Positions 53,001 to 64,000 of a DNA stretch of 64,000 nt are shown here, in pieces; positions within the stretch are counted from its first letter, which is position 1; each line of letters starts with the position of its first letter. The DNA is taken from positions 5,394,001 through 5,458,000 of the forward strand of contig JAJNNQ010000077.1 of assembly GCA_027886175.1 (NCBI GenBank), in the 5' to 3' direction. The translations under genes were made by a program, and so were the position numbers. Below the pieces are notes generated by a model, which made no database searches, was not told the DNA's origin, and saw nothing but the letters and a program-made list of their open reading frames with translations. The DNA is from Phylloscopus collybita. Taxonomy: Eukaryota; Chordata; Aves; Passeriformes; Phylloscopidae.

Positions 53001-56000
53001 CCGAAAGCAGTATTTCCTGGTGCACTAAAAAATGATCTAACATTTATGGAGCACACAGTTACTGTGTGAACTACCACCTGTTTTGTAGACACCTATGAAA
53101 TAAGCATTTAAAATGCTCTAAGACAAATACCGTAAGTAAGGCTTTAGTGTCCTGCAAGGGCTTAGAATAGCAAAAGCCAAAATTAGTTTGAACAGTCCTA
53201 GAGTGACTAGAACAGGTGCACTAAAGAAGCTGTAGTAGAAAACCTGCAGTCCTGCTTAAATTTACTGTTTCAGTTTCTTGTAAGTTAGACATTTATGTTC
53301 AAAATATAGCCATAGGATTAGTTTCCAATTGGGGAAGAAAGTTATTTTCCTAAAATAACTTTCCAGGAAATAGAAGACTAGGCTTGTAATTCCATTGCAT
53401 TAGGAATGTCCATTGAATTTATCTTAAAAGTTCTTGCTCAGAGGTTTTATTTTAGGATCCAGCAAATATTGATTTATTTTTCAAACACCATGGTATTTAC
53501 AGCCCTTACTAAAAGGATGTTAGGTGAACAAAAAGATGAGAATTGAACAAAAAGATAGGAGTAACATTCTGGTAAAAACCAGGCTAAAAAATGCATGTTT
53601 AAAAAACTTTACCTGTCAAATAAAAAAAAAAAAAAAAAAACAAAAAACCCCCAAAAAACCTTACAATTTAGTAAAACATTTGTGCCTGGGATTGTTATCT
53701 GCCCTAGGGCAGCACAAGGACACATATCAGGAAAAAAAAAAAAAAAAAAGCGCATTCATGAATGTACACTACAATACTGTATTTGTGAAATTCAATCCTA
53801 TTTTTCACTCAAATCCAAGAGAATCTCCAATCAGGCTCATATTCAGGGTGGGACAGCAGCATGCAAGCTGAAACTGGGGCTAGAGGCTGCTCATGACCAG
53901 TTAGAAACAACAGTACTGGTTTGTGGTCAAGTGTCTCTGTGAACACTTCACACTGTGGTAAATGTCAGGTAATGTGAAGGAGCCTCATTCTCAGTGAAAC
54001 AGGGGTGATTTTTCTCTCATAAACAAAAGGTGAACTTTATTGTTGTGCTTCATGCAGGATTTCACCTTGATAAAACTGTGACTCTTTAGAGTTCTGGAAT
54101 AATTTCAGGCTTTGATTTTTGAACGCCAGAGAGTAAGAACACAGAGAAAACACACTGATGTGTGTGGCATAAGAAGTATGTGCTGATATTTTTCAAATAT
54201 AATGCCAGAAATGGGGATATTTAGAGAATCAAGTCTGTTCCTATAACTAACTTATTGCACAGATGATACCCAAAGACATTCTTAAGGATGTAATATGAAA
54301 ATATGAAACATGAATTTGACAACTAAAACAGCTGCTACAAGCTTTGCTGCAAATGAAGTTGTTTAAAGTTCTCAATCCAAATTAAAGCTGATGTTTCATT
54401 CAGATATGAGAAATGGCTTTGATTTAGACACACAGAAGGAAGAACTGAATATCTTCCCTTCTGTATCTATGCTCTTAATATGTTATCACCGGAAACCTGG
54501 AAAAAGCACAGCACAATTTTATACAGCACTTTCAGATAATCTAACAAAAGTGCTCAATACATGCTAATAGATCCTTCTTTTCTGCATTCCAAAACCATGT
54601 TTTATCATTCTCTTTTCATGAGAGTGAGAGGGTTTTTTTCTCTTTATATTCCTTAACAAATATATTTTAAAACTTTTATGTCTAAGGCAGGCTTACTTTC
54701 AAAGCATTACAAAACCATTTGTCAGAATGAATAAAAAGCAATTCAGTTTCTTACTGATATGCAACTCTAGAATCTATTTTGAAGTCTCTCAACATTCAGA
54801 AGCACCTGGGATAAGAAAAAGTACATTAATTAGGAAAAGAGAGAATGGATTTAAACTAGAAGAGACGAAGTTTAGATTAAATATTATGAAGAAATTCTTT
54901 ACTGTGACAGTGGTAAGGCACTGGAACAGGTTGCCCAGAGAAGCTTTGGATGCCTCCTCCCTGAAAGTGTGCAAGACCAGGCTGGATGGGGCTCTGGGCA
55001 ACCTGGTCTACTGGAAGGTGTCCCTGCCCATGGCAGGAGAGTTGAAACTAGATGGATCTTTAAAAGTCCCTTCCAACTCAAACTATTCTATGATTCTATG
55101 AATCTGGCTTCTCCTCAGTAACTGTGCTCTCTTAGCTTAATCACTGCTTAATCCCAACACACTGCTGAGCTTAGTCCAGGAGCACTGCAGAACAGGCTAC
55201 TGTTTTCCTGAAGATGAAAGGTGATACTGAAAATTAAAAGTGTCCAACAAAGTTAATAGCCATTCTGTACTGCTTCTCCCTCAGACTGTTAGGCCAGTAG
55301 GCTACTCTTGTTTGCTTTTATTAGTTTAGCATTTTTACTCTCAGCACTTTGAAGAAATAAGCATGCAGGAAATTTAGTCTATAAGGGCAAATTTACAGAG
55401 ACATGTAGAAGACTAAAAACTATGAAAAACACCCACATCCATCTACATACATCTTAAGATAATGTTATAGTAAAAATGAATTCCTAAAATCTATATTCCT
55501 TCCTTTCATATTAGAATGCTGGTAATAAGATTGGAATGCTCCAAACGAAGTAGAGGCACCTACAACAGAGCTCCCAGATACCACTGCAGGATCAGTGAAC
55601 AATCAGTAGCTAATGCACAACATCTCATCATTTTTACACCTTTGATGATAACAGGCTGTAGGTTCATGGTCCTCATGCTGATTATTCTAGAAGGTCAATA
55701 AACTGCTGCTCAGGTCCCCTGCCTGTTAAGATGGAGCCTCCCGCAGCTTCAAAATATTATTTAGCATGAAGGAAAAATAAGAACTATTTCTAGTGACTTA
55801 TTTTCACCACAGCTAAAAACCGATTCCAATTCAGCCTAAATTTTGTACATGCTCACTCAACACTTACAAGCCTGTCAGCTTTGTGTTACACTACATAGGA
55901 GTAATATCTGTGAGATTTGAAAGGTTAAAGGGCTGATGTCAGCTGTAATACAGATTTGCAGATTACAAAACCTCTGCCAACATCTACTTTGATCTGCACA

Positions 56001-58351
56001 AAACAGAATAAAAGCTTCCTGGAGTACTAGAGAATATCATCTTGGCAAAATGCTCATTATCAAACTACTCAGTGATGGCTCAAAATGCTGGCATCTGAAA
56101 ACTGATTGGCACATTTAATTAAGATCATTATAATCAACTTAAGACTTCTATCTGAATCTTTCTAGCTGTTGGATCTTCTTACACGTTTGCTTGTTAGCCT
56201 GGGAAACTGTTCTATAAAGCACACTTACAGTGATTTAGTATGTCAGGGGGTTTTGTACCTTGAATCTTTGATTGTAAGATAAGTTTTAATTATTCCTGCA
56301 GCTCTTTGTGTGACTTCCTCTCAAGGTTTTTCTTCCATTTTAAATTCTCGACTTACGGAAACTATTTTATCCCAGAAATGGTTGCACCTGTGCCAAAAGC
56401 AGATAGAACAGACTCCCATGTACTCTTGCTTAATCTTTTCTGTTGATAAGTCTAAGGATTATATGAACATCTCTGAACAACAGCAGCAGACTGGGAGGTC
56501 ATGTTCAGTTGTCTCTCTTGCTCCTGATCTACCACCCTTTTCCAGTTCTGATCCTGCACAGCCAGGCTCTATAATTTGTCTTTCGTACACGATATTATAT
56601 TTTGCTGTGCTGCCATGGATAATTATACTTTCAGCCTTCTCAGCAGTTGATTTGCACAAGCTTGTATTTGCCTCTGTTACCTCTCTCCCGGTCTCTATGT
56701 CTTCTATAAACCTCATGGACAATATTATTCTCATGTCCTCTTGTATGTCATTAACAAGAATGTGATTAGAATAACAGGATTAATGTAAGAATGACCTCAC
56801 CAGAATAATACGGTTTTCTAATTACTTTTTGAGAACCATCAGTCAGTTTTTAAAAATTCTTTTAATGTGATATTTAGCCTTTGCATTGCTCTGGTTTCCT
56901 TGTCAGAATACATGACTATGTAAAAGCAAATCAATGACCTTCTTGACTGAGATTGTTACTCTTCTGTCACACCTGAAGATGTCAAACTTGTTTGTCAAGA
57001 CCCCTTACAATTCATGTTGGTTGGAAATTACTCATCCTCTTTGTTTCTAAATTATTTATTAGTGAAGTCTGGTATCGATTATTCAAGTGCTTTGTCTGCA
57101 TTCAGTACCAGGCTATCTGGATCTCTTTAAATGGGTCATTCTGTTTATCCTATCAATAATGACACACTGTTTGTTTCGTAGAGTATCACCAAAAATGACT
57201 CAAAGAAACAATGCTTATAAAAGAGAAACATGATGACAATTATCTAGAACTCTTCATTCATTAAAGGTTAACTTTAGGATGTAAATCTAATGCTTTCCTG
57301 AGTTTCTCTTGGCCCCAAAATCAGAAAATCATCATCAGAGATTCTGAATTTCATACCCTATCTTATTCTTCTAACATGAAATAGAAATGCTACTAGTCAT
57401 CATTCCTTTTTAGCATAGCTATTGATAATTTAAAGATAACATGTTATTTTAAAATAATAACGAATTTAAGATTCGCATGGATCTGAAAGGCTAGTTTTAA
57501 AACTCCTTTGCTCATTCCAGACTGAAATATTTCTTCCTCACTCCAGGTGTAGAGAATTTTAGCTAGCAGACTGTAAACAGATGAAGATTTGACAGAAGTG
57601 AGCTTTGCCTGTGCTTAGGTTGCAAAGCTCAGCACTCGGGGGCAAAAGGGCAGTGAAAGTGAAAATGTTTTTTGCAGTACTTACCGAGCTGTTTCCTACT
57701 TCTTTCTCCATTGTTGAAGGTGACTCATTATTAGCTGGGTTCTTTGGTGCAACAAATTCTGGTTTCTTAATTTTTATGTCAGGCTTGTTTTCTTTGGCAT
57801 CTGGCTTACCACCCCCAGATCCAGCAGGACTTGACTTCTGAGAGGGTGGTATCTGTGGCAAGTGTTGATGGTGAAGGGTTGGCATATTCATCTTCTTCCC
57901 TGAGCTCCTGTGGAAGTGCTGTTGGATTCATTTTCACATAATAGCCATGGTGGTGACCATGCAGCTCCCCATTCTCTGTGCTGCTGGGATTGTGCTGGGC
58001 TGAAAACTTTGGCTGGTGTTTCCCAGCTACCTTTTCCTTCACCGGTGCTTTTGAATATAAAGGCTTGTTAGTTGTGGGTGTTATATTCTCAGTAGCTAAA
58101 AGCTTTTTTTCTTGACTGAGTCTTGCCCCAGACGTGGAGCTTTGCCTTTTCAGTTGTTTTGAAGGAGAAGTCTCAGAAGAAAGAGAAGGACTATTTCTTG
58201 GGCTTGCTTCTGGGGTTCGAGGGGGTGTAGCACCTTTTCGATAAAAGTGAGGCGACTCTTTTGGGGTGGGTGGTTTCTCCTGACCTTTTTTCTTCAGATT
58301 TTTCTTTTGCATCCATTCCTTCTTGAAATTTTTGTTTGACATAATCAGGGC
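46885..58351 (-). CDS. JPH1: JPH1 (junctophilin-1) 3' portion: exon 4, exon 5 and 3' UTR
   Basis: Minus-strand gene whose 5' exons (the MORN-repeat part) lie beyond 64,000. Junctophilins tether the ER/SR to the plasma membrane: the N-terminal MORN repeats bind the plasma membrane and the C-terminal helix anchors in the ER/SR. Visible here are exon 4 (58,351-57,685, the divergent linker), intron 4 (about 7.5 kb), exon 5 (50,177-50,097, membrane anchor) and a 3' UTR down to about 46,885. JPH1 rather than another paralogue is favoured by EKPPTPKESPHFYRKG and by the exact terminal anchor. Exon 4 contains two +1 frameshifts, detailed in its own entry. Coding coordinates are only the two exons. Confidence 0.85.
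49084..49790 (+). mobile_element. Probable ERVL-type solo LTR inside the JPH1 3' UTR
   Basis: About 700 bp in the opposite orientation to JPH1. It starts near TGAGACATAGAC and has AATAAA motifs near 49,268 and 49,690, the latter (GCAATAAACACACAC) followed by a T/GT-rich U5-like tail (TTTTTTGTCTGTCTCAG). No target duplication could be fixed, so the ends are approximate. Confidence 0.5.
50097..50177 (-). CDS. JPH1: JPH1 terminal coding exon 5, ER/SR membrane anchor
   Basis: After a good acceptor (TTTATTTTATTTTCAG) the exon encodes 26 residues, GPNSVMIALVMLLNIGLAIL plus six more ending FLT, then TGA. This is the conserved junctophilin C-terminal transmembrane helix that anchors the protein in the ER/SR. 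It is intact and in phase 0 with the end of exon 4. Confidence 0.93.
   Translation of the reverse strand, partial: GPNSVMIALVMLLNIGLAILFVHFLT
52050..52262 (+). mobile_element. CR1 LINE 3' end fragment
   Basis: Contains GCACTGGAACAGGTTGCC, GGAAGGTGTCTCTGTCCATG, CCTTCCCAACCCAAAC and ends CCTGTGATTCTAA, the standard CR1 3' terminal layout with a diverged ATTCTATG-type tail. Confidence 0.88.
54826..55101 (+). mobile_element. CR1 LINE 3' end fragment, well preserved
   Basis: Contains AGGCACTGGAACAGGTTGCC, CCAGGCTGGATGGGGC, CTTCCAACTCAAAC and the terminal CTATGATTCTATGA repeat that marks CR1 3' ends. Confidence 0.95.
57685..58351 (-). pseudogene. JPH1: JPH1 exon 4, intact splice sites, two +1 frameshifts
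   Basis: The acceptor (TATTTTTCAG before 58,351) and donor (CG then GTAAGT, at 57,684) are both strong. The exon starts with two bases completing a codon. It reads DYVKQKFQEGMDAKEKSEEK in one frame, then EKPPTPKESPHFYRKG and on to EEDEYANPS in a second, then KKPEFVAPKNPANN and EKEVGNSS in a third. The shifts fall at an A6 run (58,286-58,291, minus-strand A) and near a C3 run (57,844-57,846). Length is 667 bp, exactly two bases more than needed to join exon 5 in phase, so both are single-base gains. The encoded linker is the disordered divergent region. Either a decaying copy or base errors; as written the protein would end early. Confidence 0.88.
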
Positions 58352-59140
58352 CTGAAAAATAGCATAATAGAAATATTAAGATCAAAACAAAGCTCACAGC
58401 AAAACTATTGCATTGGGATGTCAGACTACACCGTCTTGCATTGCATCAGAATAAAATGTCTCTTGTGTTCTTACAAACTACAGGAAAAAGGGCTTGAACT
58501 GCTTTTTTTTCCCCTTTGGGTGACTGTCAGCTTGTCTTACACACACATATATATGCCTTGAACTCTCACATGCTGGCTTTGTCTTCCAGAACCAATCACT
58601 CCCATCTGCAGACCCAGGTTAACCATTCTAGTCAACGAATACAATTCCTGCTTAGAAGGCAGGAATACAACTTCTCTTACATTCACCAGGAAAATACTTA
58701 CAGAGCAGCAAGTGTGAAGAATATCCTTTCCTCAAATTCTAGCTAAACACCCACATGCACATTCACTACTAGGACTTACTTATCAAAGTGCATGTCTATA
58801 CAGCTGTTAGCATAGACAGAAACTGGCTGACAAACTCTGCTCCAAGTTTTGGTTCTCAGATTCAACTGTTTAATGGTAAGACTTGAACAAACACTGCTGA
58901 AGAAACAAAATTGTTGTAAATCTGTATGCATTGTAGGCAATATTTTCTGTTTTACTTCCTAGAGGTCACATCTCAGGTTCCAGGATCAGTTTCCCTAAGA
59001 AGTCAGAAGTTGAGGAGCTCTGTGAACAAAAAACTGCCAACAATCTTCCTGTATTTTCAAAAATGGCTTCTGAAAAATACACTGCAACTGCTTCTCCACT
59101 TCTATCCTTGCTAGAACCACAACTTTTTTGGTTGGTTGTT

Positions 59141-59187
59141 TTTTTTTTGGTTTTTTTTTTGTTTTGTTTTTTTTTGTTTTTTTTTTT

Positions 59188-59220
<33 letters not shown>

Positions 59221-59236
59221 TTGTTTTTGTTTTTTA
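59141..59236. repeat. T-rich and (GTT)n microsatellite
   Basis: Runs of T broken by G lead into about nine TTG/GTT triplets and then T-rich sequence. Simple repeat only. Confidence 0.95.
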
Positions 59237-61594
59237 CCCTTCTCTAAGTGAGGCTTATCTGTGCTTTAAGTCATATAGAAGTTCTGTGCCCGGAGAAGAA
59301 TGTCTCCACACATTTTTATGCTTCTGAGTTTAACGGAGACTCTAACTGTGCTAGGCAGATGCAACGTTTCTACAGATGCCAAAAGCATATGCATATCTAC
59401 GCAGTGCAAAGATGAGAGGAAGGAAGAGCAGCATGAAGCTTTTGGAAGTTACTGAGTCATCTGGTAAGTAAGCATTGCTGAGAAGAAGAATTACTCGGCA
59501 TGCAAGGTCTTTTGAGCAGGAAAATCACAACAACATTTTTTGGTATCTCTGAAAACCAGGGGTGGAAATAGGGAGCTGTTAAGAAAGAAGGCTAGACACA
59601 GACAAGCCAGGATTTGTTCTCAAATCACATCGAGCAGGAAGTTTTGAGAAGCTAAGCCTGCACAGAGGGAGAGAACTAGAGGCTTGATTCACAGCTTTTT
59701 ATAATCTTCCTGAAGAAAGTGAAAGGCAGCACAATGCAAATTAAGAGTTTCGATATATAAAGTTTACAGGTATGATCACCATTCAAAAAATTCTCGGTCA
59801 TGTCGGGGATTTCCTTCCTTCTTTGCTGAGATACATAAGGTAATGCTGAGAGGTTTAACATGCATCAACTTTTTCATCTCTTTTCACATTAGATATAATT
59901 AGGGGTATAAAGAGAAAAGGATAGCTAAAAGAGCTCTGACTAATCTTTAAGCCCAAGCCACGGAGTTGTCAAATTGCAATGATTATTTATTATGGACAGA
60001 TCCATATTCACATTAGCTTGCTCTTTATGACTGCTGTGGTTAAAGCATCCAGTTGGAATACTATCTCTTCAGTCTCACAATGCTGCCTAAATTCTGAAAA
60101 TTCACTTACTGTGACAGCTCTGCACTGCCTCATATATGTAAAGATTTGACTTTTATTAATATCTGACAGCACTTGACAAACTGAAGACACTTTCATAAGG
60201 AAAACATCAGAAAATGACAGCAGAAATTACCTCAGAAATGTCATCCCTCTCCACCCTTTCCTACAATCAATTAAAAGCCTCCCAAAGTGGTCCAGAGAAA
60301 AGCCCTCTCATCAAGAGACCTCCAAGCTGTTGGGATTTCTGAAAATAGAAGGGAACCCATGGTCTCAGCTGCCCATGTCTCCCCAAGACATGGTGGAGTG
60401 AAAAGTAAAAAATATAATCTGGAGCTTCCTGAAGAAGTTAAGTTTCAAAAGGCTAAAAATGCCACACTTTCACTGGGTATTTGGCAATATTTGATGCTAT
60501 GTGACACTGAGCTCCACCAGGGAATGCTGCATCCAAGTAACATTTGAGGGTGTCTGACCAGACATTCAGCCGTCGCCTTAACACAGCACAGCAGCCCTCC
60601 CTCCCATCCCCAGCACATCACATATGAATATTAGAGATACATCCCTTGCCTCCAGTCTTGTCAGGCAAATCTTTCCAACGCTGAAATTCTTGGCCCTATG
60701 CTGAAGTCAGCTTTGGAGATTGTCCAAATACTTTTTAAATGTCTGTTCAGTGTATCCAGTACAATTGGATGATGCGCCTATCCAAACCAAGTGGAAAGAA
60801 CTCAGCTCCCACTCCCTTCTAAGGACTAGGAGCTGTCAGGATTTACCTTGTCCCCTTTGTTAAAGATACGACTCTACAGACATGGTTAAGGGAGTCCTTC
60901 ATCATAAGAGCAACCTACAGCACAATTTGAAAGAAACAAGGGTCAAGGGAATTTGTAAAGAGAGCCACTAACATCCTTTCTTGTAACATTTCTTAGCTGG
61001 TTGATTTAAATTAGGAAGAGAATAGAGTTTGAGGGTGGGGAGAAGGTGAAGTGGGATTATCTGACCAGGAAATAAACACAGCACTCTTGTTCTTCAGTTT
61101 GCAGTTCAAGCAAGCAGTAGATCTAGACACGGTACATCTGAGTGCCTAAGGAGAAACTTGTCTGGAAAGCAGAACCAAGAAATGTTATCTAGCCAAGTAA
61201 AGGTAAGATGAACCTGTGTGATTTCTTATGGCGGCATGCTGGCTGTGCTACCATTGGATCAAGAGTGACGCATCTTCACTTGATAAAGGCCAGCTGTGGG
61301 GTAGTTTTGGCTCACACACTTGTTGTGATGCCAGCAACTGGATGGCATCATTAAAGTGTGAGTTAGCCAGTATTCAGGGAGAATAGCCTCTGAAAGCCAA
61401 AGGACGGTGTGGATGCATGCAAGGTAAGCATACAGCCTGATCGCCAGCTTGAACAGCATTTCACTAATGGATGTGGGGTGAGGGAAGCTTTGAATTCAGT
61501 TGAAGACGCACTCATGGTTGCTCTAAATCTAGAATTTCTTGTGATGGTTCTTGTGTAAGATGTCCTTCCTCCTGGAAGGGCTCCAGTAAGCGAT

Positions 61595-62321
61595 GTGACA
61601 GCACGGCCAGCCCTGTAAATGAGAAGAGAAGGATGCCCTGGTGCTGGAGTGCGTACCTGGTTCTGGCCCAGCTTGGTGTTCAGCTTGGGCTCCCGGCAGC
61701 TCTGATACGCTACAGCAATACTCGTTTGTGGGGTCTTGGCTCACAGGCAGTTGTCATGGCTGTGGTAAAAAGAGGGGACTCTCCAGAGGCTTTCAGGAAA
61801 CAGAGGCTTTATTTGGGGGGGTCAGGGAATCCCCCAGCCTCAGGCCAGTGCCTTAGAGAGACCCCGAGCCTGGGGCTGCAGGGCGGTTTTGTACAACACA
61901 ATCCGGGGTGGGTACAAAATTATACAAACCAATAAAACAATCCAAACACTACATGCCAACTAAGTTACCTAATTTCTAACAAATCCAATACAGGTTTGGG
62001 AGTGGTCTCAGGAGAGTCTTGCCTAACTAGTGGCTAAAGCTCTTGGACCTTAAAGATAAGAATTCCATGATGGACAAAGGGAAAATTATGCATAACACAA
62101 GGATGAAACAAGAAGGAACCAATAAAGAAGAGTCTCCAGGCAGAGGCTCTAGTTGTCCTAGAAACCCTTATCAAACTACGATAAGGATACATTCTAGGAC
62201 GAGAGGCCCTTTCAAGGTGTTCAAAACTATACTAAACTTACAATAAAAAACCCCTTATACTATATTCATAACTAAAACTTATAAAACATTTCTTGCAAAC
62301 TCACATCCTGGTTCTGCCACA
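61595..62321 (-). mobile_element. Antisense solo LTR, same family as the nested LTR at 27.2 kb
   Basis: Colinear with 27,180-27,853: GTGGTAAAAGAGGGGACT/GTGGTAAAAAGAGGGGACT, GGCTTTATTTGG (AATAAA on minus at 61,808-61,813), CAACCAATAAAACAAT, AAGCTCTTGGACTT/CC and the terminal CTGCCACA. It is more diverged at both ends, and I see no target duplication, so the left end is approximate. Confidence 0.75.
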
Positions 62322-64000
62322 CCATTTTTAAAGAGGTGACAGCCACATGCTTTCCCCCACAGCCTAGGAGGCATACGTATTGGCAGCATAGGGATGTTGC
62401 AGGGCTGCAGCTCAAGGAGCGTCTGAAAATGTCATCTTGCAGGATTCTGTAAATGCAGCTACTGTTTCCCAAGAAGGCTAAGAAGAGATCTCATGCCTCA
62501 TCAGATTAGAATGAAATTTGAAGCTTGAGAGGGATGGCAGAATACATTTAGGATAGTGAGGGAAAAGGCCTACGTGCAATTTCGTCAGTGATTTTATAAA
62601 CATCTTACCATTCTTACAATTCAGGAAAAATAAGCATTTCATATTACAATTTTTTTTTTTTTTGTCTACTGAAAGCAAAAAAGATTGTAATGCCACTAAT
62701 GCAGGCTCCAGAACATAATCTTTTAAGAATATAATGTTTAAAGTACTATTGATGCTGAGAGATGTGATTCAATTTCAAGGTATATTAGAAGTACTTATTA
62801 GATAAACATATGCTTATTTCTGCTTTTTAAACTAAAGTACACCTTCTGAGATGTAACCTATCTTTAGTGCTACATTGAGAGTTAACAGGGCTATAAAGAG
62901 AAACCCAAATAAGAAACAATATTGTGATTTTTATCATGATGAGAAAATCTATGTTGTGCTTACAGATAAATTCCAAATGTGAAGCACATACTTCACTTCC
63001 TAATTTTGTTTACATGTATGAACTGTAAGTGGAAGGATGCTCCATTTTCACTGTAATCTTTAACAACTGTCTGGGGGGTAATGGTGACACAATCAAGTTA
63101 CTTGCTCAACCAGAACACTGCAGTCTATATGCAAAACCTCTTTTCACTGAACTACTCAACACTTCTAGAAAAAAAAAAAAAGAAAAAAAAAAAGGGAGAA
63201 TTCTTGATATGAAAAGTTCAGAATCTGCAAGCACAAAACTAAAGCTTATACCAATAGCCCATTTTAGTGATGGGGAAATCTAACCCAAAAGGAAATAATG
63301 ACCCAAAGCACATGTTTTCATCTGAATAACCTTTCTGAATTTAGTGCTCAGCTGTGAGTACAGTAAAAACATGCTCAACGCTTTGCTCGATCTTTGACAG
63401 ACCTAAAGACGCAGAAAAAGACTTTGTCAAAACTAGGAATGGAGTGTAAGTCTCTTGAGTAATCAAAACTCCACCCAGCACTTTGGACATAAATTTTTGC
63501 CTGCCATAAACATCTTCTTGCAAAAAAAGCTGAGAGCTGATCTACCAAATCTAAATTCATAAAGAGAAGGAAATAGTAAATGACGAGTAAGTTTCTTACT
63601 GCAGATTATACCCTAATACAAATCCAGAGCATGGTATGGTTGAAGCACAAGCTTAAGACTTTTGTATTTAAATGAACTGTACTAAAAAAGGAAAATGAAT
63701 ACTTTAGTGTTGGTACTGCAGGTTGATATATACTGTTCATAAAATAAGCCAGTGAAAACAATTTGGTTTATCTTCTGATTTTTTGATGGTTTTCTAATAT
63801 GTCACTGTTGGCAACAATATGTATGCTGCTCTCACAATAAGATTTCTTTGCTATTCTGGTGAACTTAATAAAACTTTGAAAAGTCAAGTGATCGATCAGA
63901 GGATCAATTCATATAAGATTTTTCTTCCTTATGTTAAGATTTTTTAGGATAGAATATCCAGTATAGAATTCCTCAGGATGGTTACTATGGTGAAGAAATA

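Larger units (their letters stand above)
50178..57684 (-). other. JPH1: JPH1 intron 4
   Basis: Bounded by GTAAGT at 57,684 and TTTTCAG at 50,178. AT-rich. Contains two CR1 3' ends in antisense to the gene and a few A-runs (52,495-52,509, 53,623-53,640, 53,731-53,749). No other gene was seen; short open frames have no domain. Confidence 0.75.
58352..64000 (-). other. JPH1: JPH1 intron 3, partial (to window edge)
   Basis: Continues upstream of exon 4 to the end of the window. No further JPH1 exon is recognisable. It contains a T/GTT microsatellite, an antisense LTR and an A-rich run (63,171-63,193). 62,322-64,000 holds nothing I can name. Confidence 0.65.

Noticed and set aside
56310..56765. 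151-codon plus-strand frame in JPH1 intron 4
   Set aside because: No domain, no splice or promoter context, and it looks like chance opening in AT-rich DNA.
59063..59327. Phe/Val/Cys-rich membrane-like peptides
   Set aside because: Produced by the T-rich and GTT simple repeat.
61595..62321. Possible target duplication of the second antisense LTR
   Set aside because: The six bases after the right end (CCATTT) are not found next to any plausible left end.

Overview
The window looks like a repeat-rich piece of a bird genome, most likely a songbird. The signs are CR1 LINEs with their typical 3' ends, a gamma-c (OR14-like) olfactory receptor of the kind greatly expanded in birds, many avian-style LTRs, and avian gamma- and alpha/beta-like endogenous retroviruses (ERVs). 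Everything was read by eye from the sequence; family names rest on motifs, not on database searches.

Layout. (1) 1-3.2 kb: an antisense class II ERV integrase remnant, a sense LTR, and minisatellite block A (about 36-bp units). (2) 3.2-10.7 kb: GC-rich sequence with one intact olfactory receptor (6,493-7,425, +) followed by a deleted antisense CR1. (3) 10.7-18.99 kb: minisatellite block B in the opposite orientation to A, CR1 and LTR pieces, an olfactory-receptor tail pseudogene (minus strand), and a 69-bp tandem repeat next to an LTR. (4) 18,988-30,603: a near-complete, young gammaretrovirus-like provirus with both LTRs, a tRNA-Pro-like primer site, open gag, pol (in frame after a UAG) and env, and an antisense solo LTR nested between pol and env. 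(5) 30.6-38 kb: minisatellite block C, which is colinear with block B; an inverted duplication (32.2/34.7 kb); a shrunken antisense provirus; and a 415-bp-arm inverted repeat holding a degenerate Cys-rich reading frame. (6) 38,062-42,973: an older chimeric ERV with alpha/beta-like gag, no pol, and a gamma/D-type env, its 3' LTR cut off by another LTR. (7) 43-64 kb: normal AT-rich single-copy sequence holding the 3' part of JPH1 (junctophilin-1) on the minus strand: intron 3 (part), exon 4, intron 4, terminal exon 5 and 3' UTR.

The host genes are therefore one olfactory receptor (chemosensory GPCR), one dead olfactory-receptor fragment, and the last two coding exons of JPH1 (membrane tether of ER/SR-plasma membrane junctions). 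JPH1 exon 4 carries two separate +1 frameshifts although all splice sites are intact, so this copy is either decaying or affected by base errors. About half of the left 43 kb is retroviral or tandem-repeat DNA. A female-specific W, germline-restricted chromosome, or chimeric scaffold origin is possible but unproven.
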